Assembly (NCBI GenBank): GCA_018882545.1
Contig: VERS01000044.1
Location: 1-9,308, forward strand
Direction: 5' to 3'
Origin: Mycobacterium sp.
GTDB taxonomy: Bacteria; Actinomycetota; Actinomycetes; Mycobacteriales; Mycobacteriaceae
Length of the DNA: 9,308 nt
Shown: one piece after another, positions 6,627-9,308 of the stretch
Position numbering within the stretch: position 1 is the first letter of the stretch
Layout of the letters: every line of letters starts with the position of its first letter
Notes under the pieces: model-generated
What the model was told of the DNA's origin: nothing
What the model saw: only the letters and a program-made list of their open reading frames with translations
The model's database searches: none
Made by a program: the position numbers and the translations under genes

Positions 6627-8015
6627 TTAGCGGCCTGCGGCCTGCTCAGCTGCAGCCTTCCCACTCAACCACGCGCCGTGCACGGTGGAGTGCAGCCGGG
6701 GGTGCAACGCCTCACCGGCAAGCCAGAGCCGATCGGATACCGGCTCGGCCAGGATCTCCCGATCCTGCGCACCGGAACCGACGGCGGTGAAGGAATACGA
6801 CCCCCGGCTCCATTCGTCGGTCCACCACCCGGAGGCCTGTGCCGCCGCCGGCGGGCGGAACCGGCCCGGGTAGATCGCAGCGAGCACCCTCGCGGCCTGT
6901 GCGCTCTGCGCGGCGACCGGCGCGTCTCCCACCGCCGCCGCGGCCGCGCCGCCGTTGATCGCCATCAGCGCCGGCGTTCCGGTGACCGGGCTCAGGTTGT
7001 ACCACCCGGTGAACGGGGCACCGGGAGCGCCCAGGATCTGGATCTGGTCGACGTCGTCCCAGAATGCGGTGTCGAATCGCAGCACGAGTTTCTCGAACCG
7101 GCCAAAGCCCAGCCGCTCGATCGCGCGGGTGTGCGAGGCGGGCAGGGGCGGGTCGAATCGTATTGCTCCGCTTTTGAGTACGCCGAGCGGAACGGTCAGG
7201 ATCGTCTTGGCGGCCCGCCATCGGCCGGCCGAGGTCTCCAGCTCGCAGCGGCCCGGAACACGCATCGACACCGCATTCACCGCGGTGTTCAGTTGGACCG
7301 GCAGCGGCTCGGCGAGCGCTCGGGTGAGTTGGCCGTAGCCACCCGGAAAGACCCGCTGGGCACCGCCGAAGGAGTCGTCCTCGTCCAGGGCGCTCAGCGC
7401 CAACTCCTGCACCGTCGCCCCATAGTCGCCGGCGTAGTCGGCCAGCGCCGCGGCCACCGCGGGACTGCGGGCCAGATCCTGTAGGCCCGGGGGAAGCGCG
7501 TCGACCGCCGATCGCAGCGATGTCCGTCCGGCCTCGTCGGCGCCGGCGGTGCGCTCCAACCGTTCGACCACCCGGCCTACTTGCGCGTCGAACTCGTCGA
7601 CCCCGATCGGGGTGCCATCGGGTGTGTAGTACCGCACCGTCCCGCTGCCCTCGAAGGATCCGACGTCGAACACGGCGGTGGGGATGCCCAGCCGCTCGGC
7701 CTCGCGGTAGATCGGGTTGCCCGCGGTGCCGTGGATCCAGGAGGCGCCGAGGTCGATGGGCAGGTCGGGCCACTCGGTGGACGTCCAGATCCGGCCGCCG
7801 ACCCGGTCGCGGGCCTCCAGAACCACGCAGCTGACACCCGCCCGGGTGAGGATGTCGGCCGCGGCCAGCCCGGCGATGCCGGCGCCGACCACCGCGACAT
7901 CGACCACACGCTCCCCGGGCTGCCCCGGCCGCCTGCGCGGAGCCGCCGGCTCCGCGCAGGCGGCCAGCACCGCCGCCATCGACATCGCCAGCACCTCGCG
8001 GCGGCGCCACAGCAT
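6627..8015 (-). CDS. Tat-exported lipoprotein flavin amine oxidase (monoamine/polyamine oxidase family)
   Basis: This is a 462-aa FAD enzyme expected to oxidise an amine to an imine with release of hydrogen peroxide. The N terminus has RRR at 4-6, a short hydrophobic stretch and a lipobox LAAC ending at Cys20, so export folded through Tat and lipid anchoring outside the membrane are predicted. The catalytic domain follows: VVGAGIAG (42-49, dinucleotide motif GAGIAG), EARDRVGGR (67-75), LGASWIHG (89-96), the Lys309 in FEKLVLRF that matches the conserved flavin-contacting lysine of polyamine oxidases, WWTDEWSRGSYS (397-408), and GEALHPRLHSTVHGAWLSG (434-452) closing the FAD site. The ATG at 8015 was chosen because a TAGTCT box stands 7 bases before it; a GTG at 8045 would add ten residues. 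The MMPL gene follows after 53 bp. The substrate is unknown. A palindrome lies in codons 17-30. Confidence 0.9.
   Translation of the reverse strand: MLWRRREVLAMSMAAVLAACAEPAAPRRRPGQPGERVVDVAVVGAGIAGLAAADILTRAGVSCVVLEARDRVGGRIWTSTEWPDLPIDLGASWIHGTAGNPIYREAERLGIPTAVFDVGSFEGSGTVRYYTPDGTPIGVDEFDAQVGRVVERLERTAGADEAGRTSLRSAVDALPPGLQDLARSPAVAAALADYAGDYGATVQELALSALDEDDSFGGAQRVFPGGYGQLTRALAEPLPVQLNTAVNAVSMRVPGRCELETSAGRWRAAKTILTVPLGVLKSGAIRFDPPLPASHTRAIERLGFGRFEKLVLRFDTAFWDDVDQIQILGAPGAPFTGWYNLSPVTGTPALMAINGGAAAAAVGDAPVAAQSAQAARVLAAIYPGRFRPPAAAQASGWWTDEWSRGSYSFTAVGSGAQDREILAEPVSDRLWLAGEALHPRLHSTVHGAWLSGKAAAEQAAGR
7927..7965. repeat. 39-bp near-perfect palindrome inside the amine oxidase signal/linker codons
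   Basis: The arm at 7927-7945 (GGCCGCCTGCGCGGAGCCG) and the arm at 7947-7965 are exact reverse complements over 19 bp, with a single base between them at 7946. In the amine oxidase gene it spans codon 17 (last base) to codon 30, that is the lipobox Ala-Ala-Cys20 and the following Ala/Pro/Arg linker. Once transcribed it would form a long GC hairpin (with a slightly larger real loop) about 50 bases from the message start. There is no T-run after it on either strand, so it is not a standard terminator. Confidence 0.9.
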
Positions 8016-8022
8016 GGACTGC

Positions 8023-8028
8023 AGACTA
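8023..8028 (-). promoter_or_regulatory. -10 box (TAGTCT) for a leaderless amine oxidase transcript
   Basis: The minus strand reads TAGTCT, then 7 bases (gcagtcc), then the ATG at 8015. The geometry is the same as for the COMT gene at 3594, and no Shine-Dalgarno precedes the ATG. A weak CTGAGG lies about 18 bp further upstream in the -35 position. Confidence 0.55.
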
Positions 8029-8168
8029 CGCGGGTAAACGTTCACCCCTCAGTTACCCGAACCACAGGTGGACGTAGGGCGCCGGTGGGATACTCGCAGC
8101 CACGAGCGGGGCTGCACCACGGCCGGCGTGACCGTAGATCCAAACCGACAGCGGGGAGAGAGACGATT
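8029..8168. other. Divergent intergenic region between amine oxidase and glycogen phosphorylase
   Basis: This region holds the upstream sequences of both divergent genes. It contains a hairpin GCAGCC/GGCTGC (8096-8101 and 8110-8115, 8-base loop). A weak GATACT (8089-8094) could be a -10 for the plus strand but lacks the leading T. A GGGGAG at 8153-8158, 10 bases before the ATG at 8169, is a plausible ribosome site for the phosphorylase. No small ORF or operator stands out. Confidence 0.4.

Positions 8169-9308
<1,140 letters not shown>

Noticed and set aside
7927..7965. The 39-bp palindrome as a rho-independent terminator of the glycogen phosphorylase side or the amine oxidase
   Set aside because: It has no T-tract on either side and sits inside the coding start of a well-supported gene.
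6712..8010. Second minus-strand frame (432 codons) inside the amine oxidase
   Set aside because: It overlaps the amine oxidase in another frame and is an Arg/Gly-rich translation without motifs.

Overview
The window is GC-rich and densely coded. It reads as chromosomal DNA of an actinobacterium, most likely a Mycobacterium/Mycolicibacterium-type organism. Supporting signs are an MMPL-family exporter, a type III polyketide synthase followed by a membrane methyltransferase and a flavoprotein, and TANNNT -10 boxes placed so that two transcripts would begin at or next to an ATG (leaderless starts). The genus is an inference. No RNA gene, insertion sequence, integrase or CRISPR array is visible, and no stretch of more than 300 bases lacks a gene.

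Region 1 (36-3538, minus strand) is a polyketide-quinone/phenolic-lipid type locus. In transcription order it holds a 255-aa ICMT-fold membrane methyltransferase-like protein (2771-3538), a 100-bp gap, a type III PKS with an intact Cys153-His292-Asn325 triad (1567-2670), a 170-aa ICMT-family methyltransferase (1049-1561, 5-bp gap) and a 338-aa FAD oxidoreductase (36-1052, ATGA overlap). PKS-methyltransferase-flavoprotein is the order of the Streptomyces srsABC operon (alkylresorcinols and alkylquinones) and of mycobacterial polyketide-quinone loci.

Region 2 (3594-4346, plus strand) is a catechol O-methyltransferase-type enzyme. It is divergent from Region 1, and the two directions share an overlapping palindromic -10 region. 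I infer that the COMT and the upstream membrane methyltransferase are expressed together and may decorate the same quinol product.

Region 3 (4360-8015, minus strand) holds a flavin amine oxidase exported by Tat as a predicted lipoprotein, followed after 53 bp by a 737-aa MMPL transporter. The amine oxidase gene contains a 39-bp near-perfect palindrome (19-bp arms, 1-nt centre) exactly over its lipobox and linker codons. That is the strongest unexplained sequence structure here. The MMPL gene ends 13 bp from the convergent COMT gene.

Region 4 (8169 to the right edge, plus strand) is the first 380 codons of a classical GT35 glycogen phosphorylase, divergent from the amine oxidase. It looks like ordinary carbon metabolism unrelated to the quinone locus.
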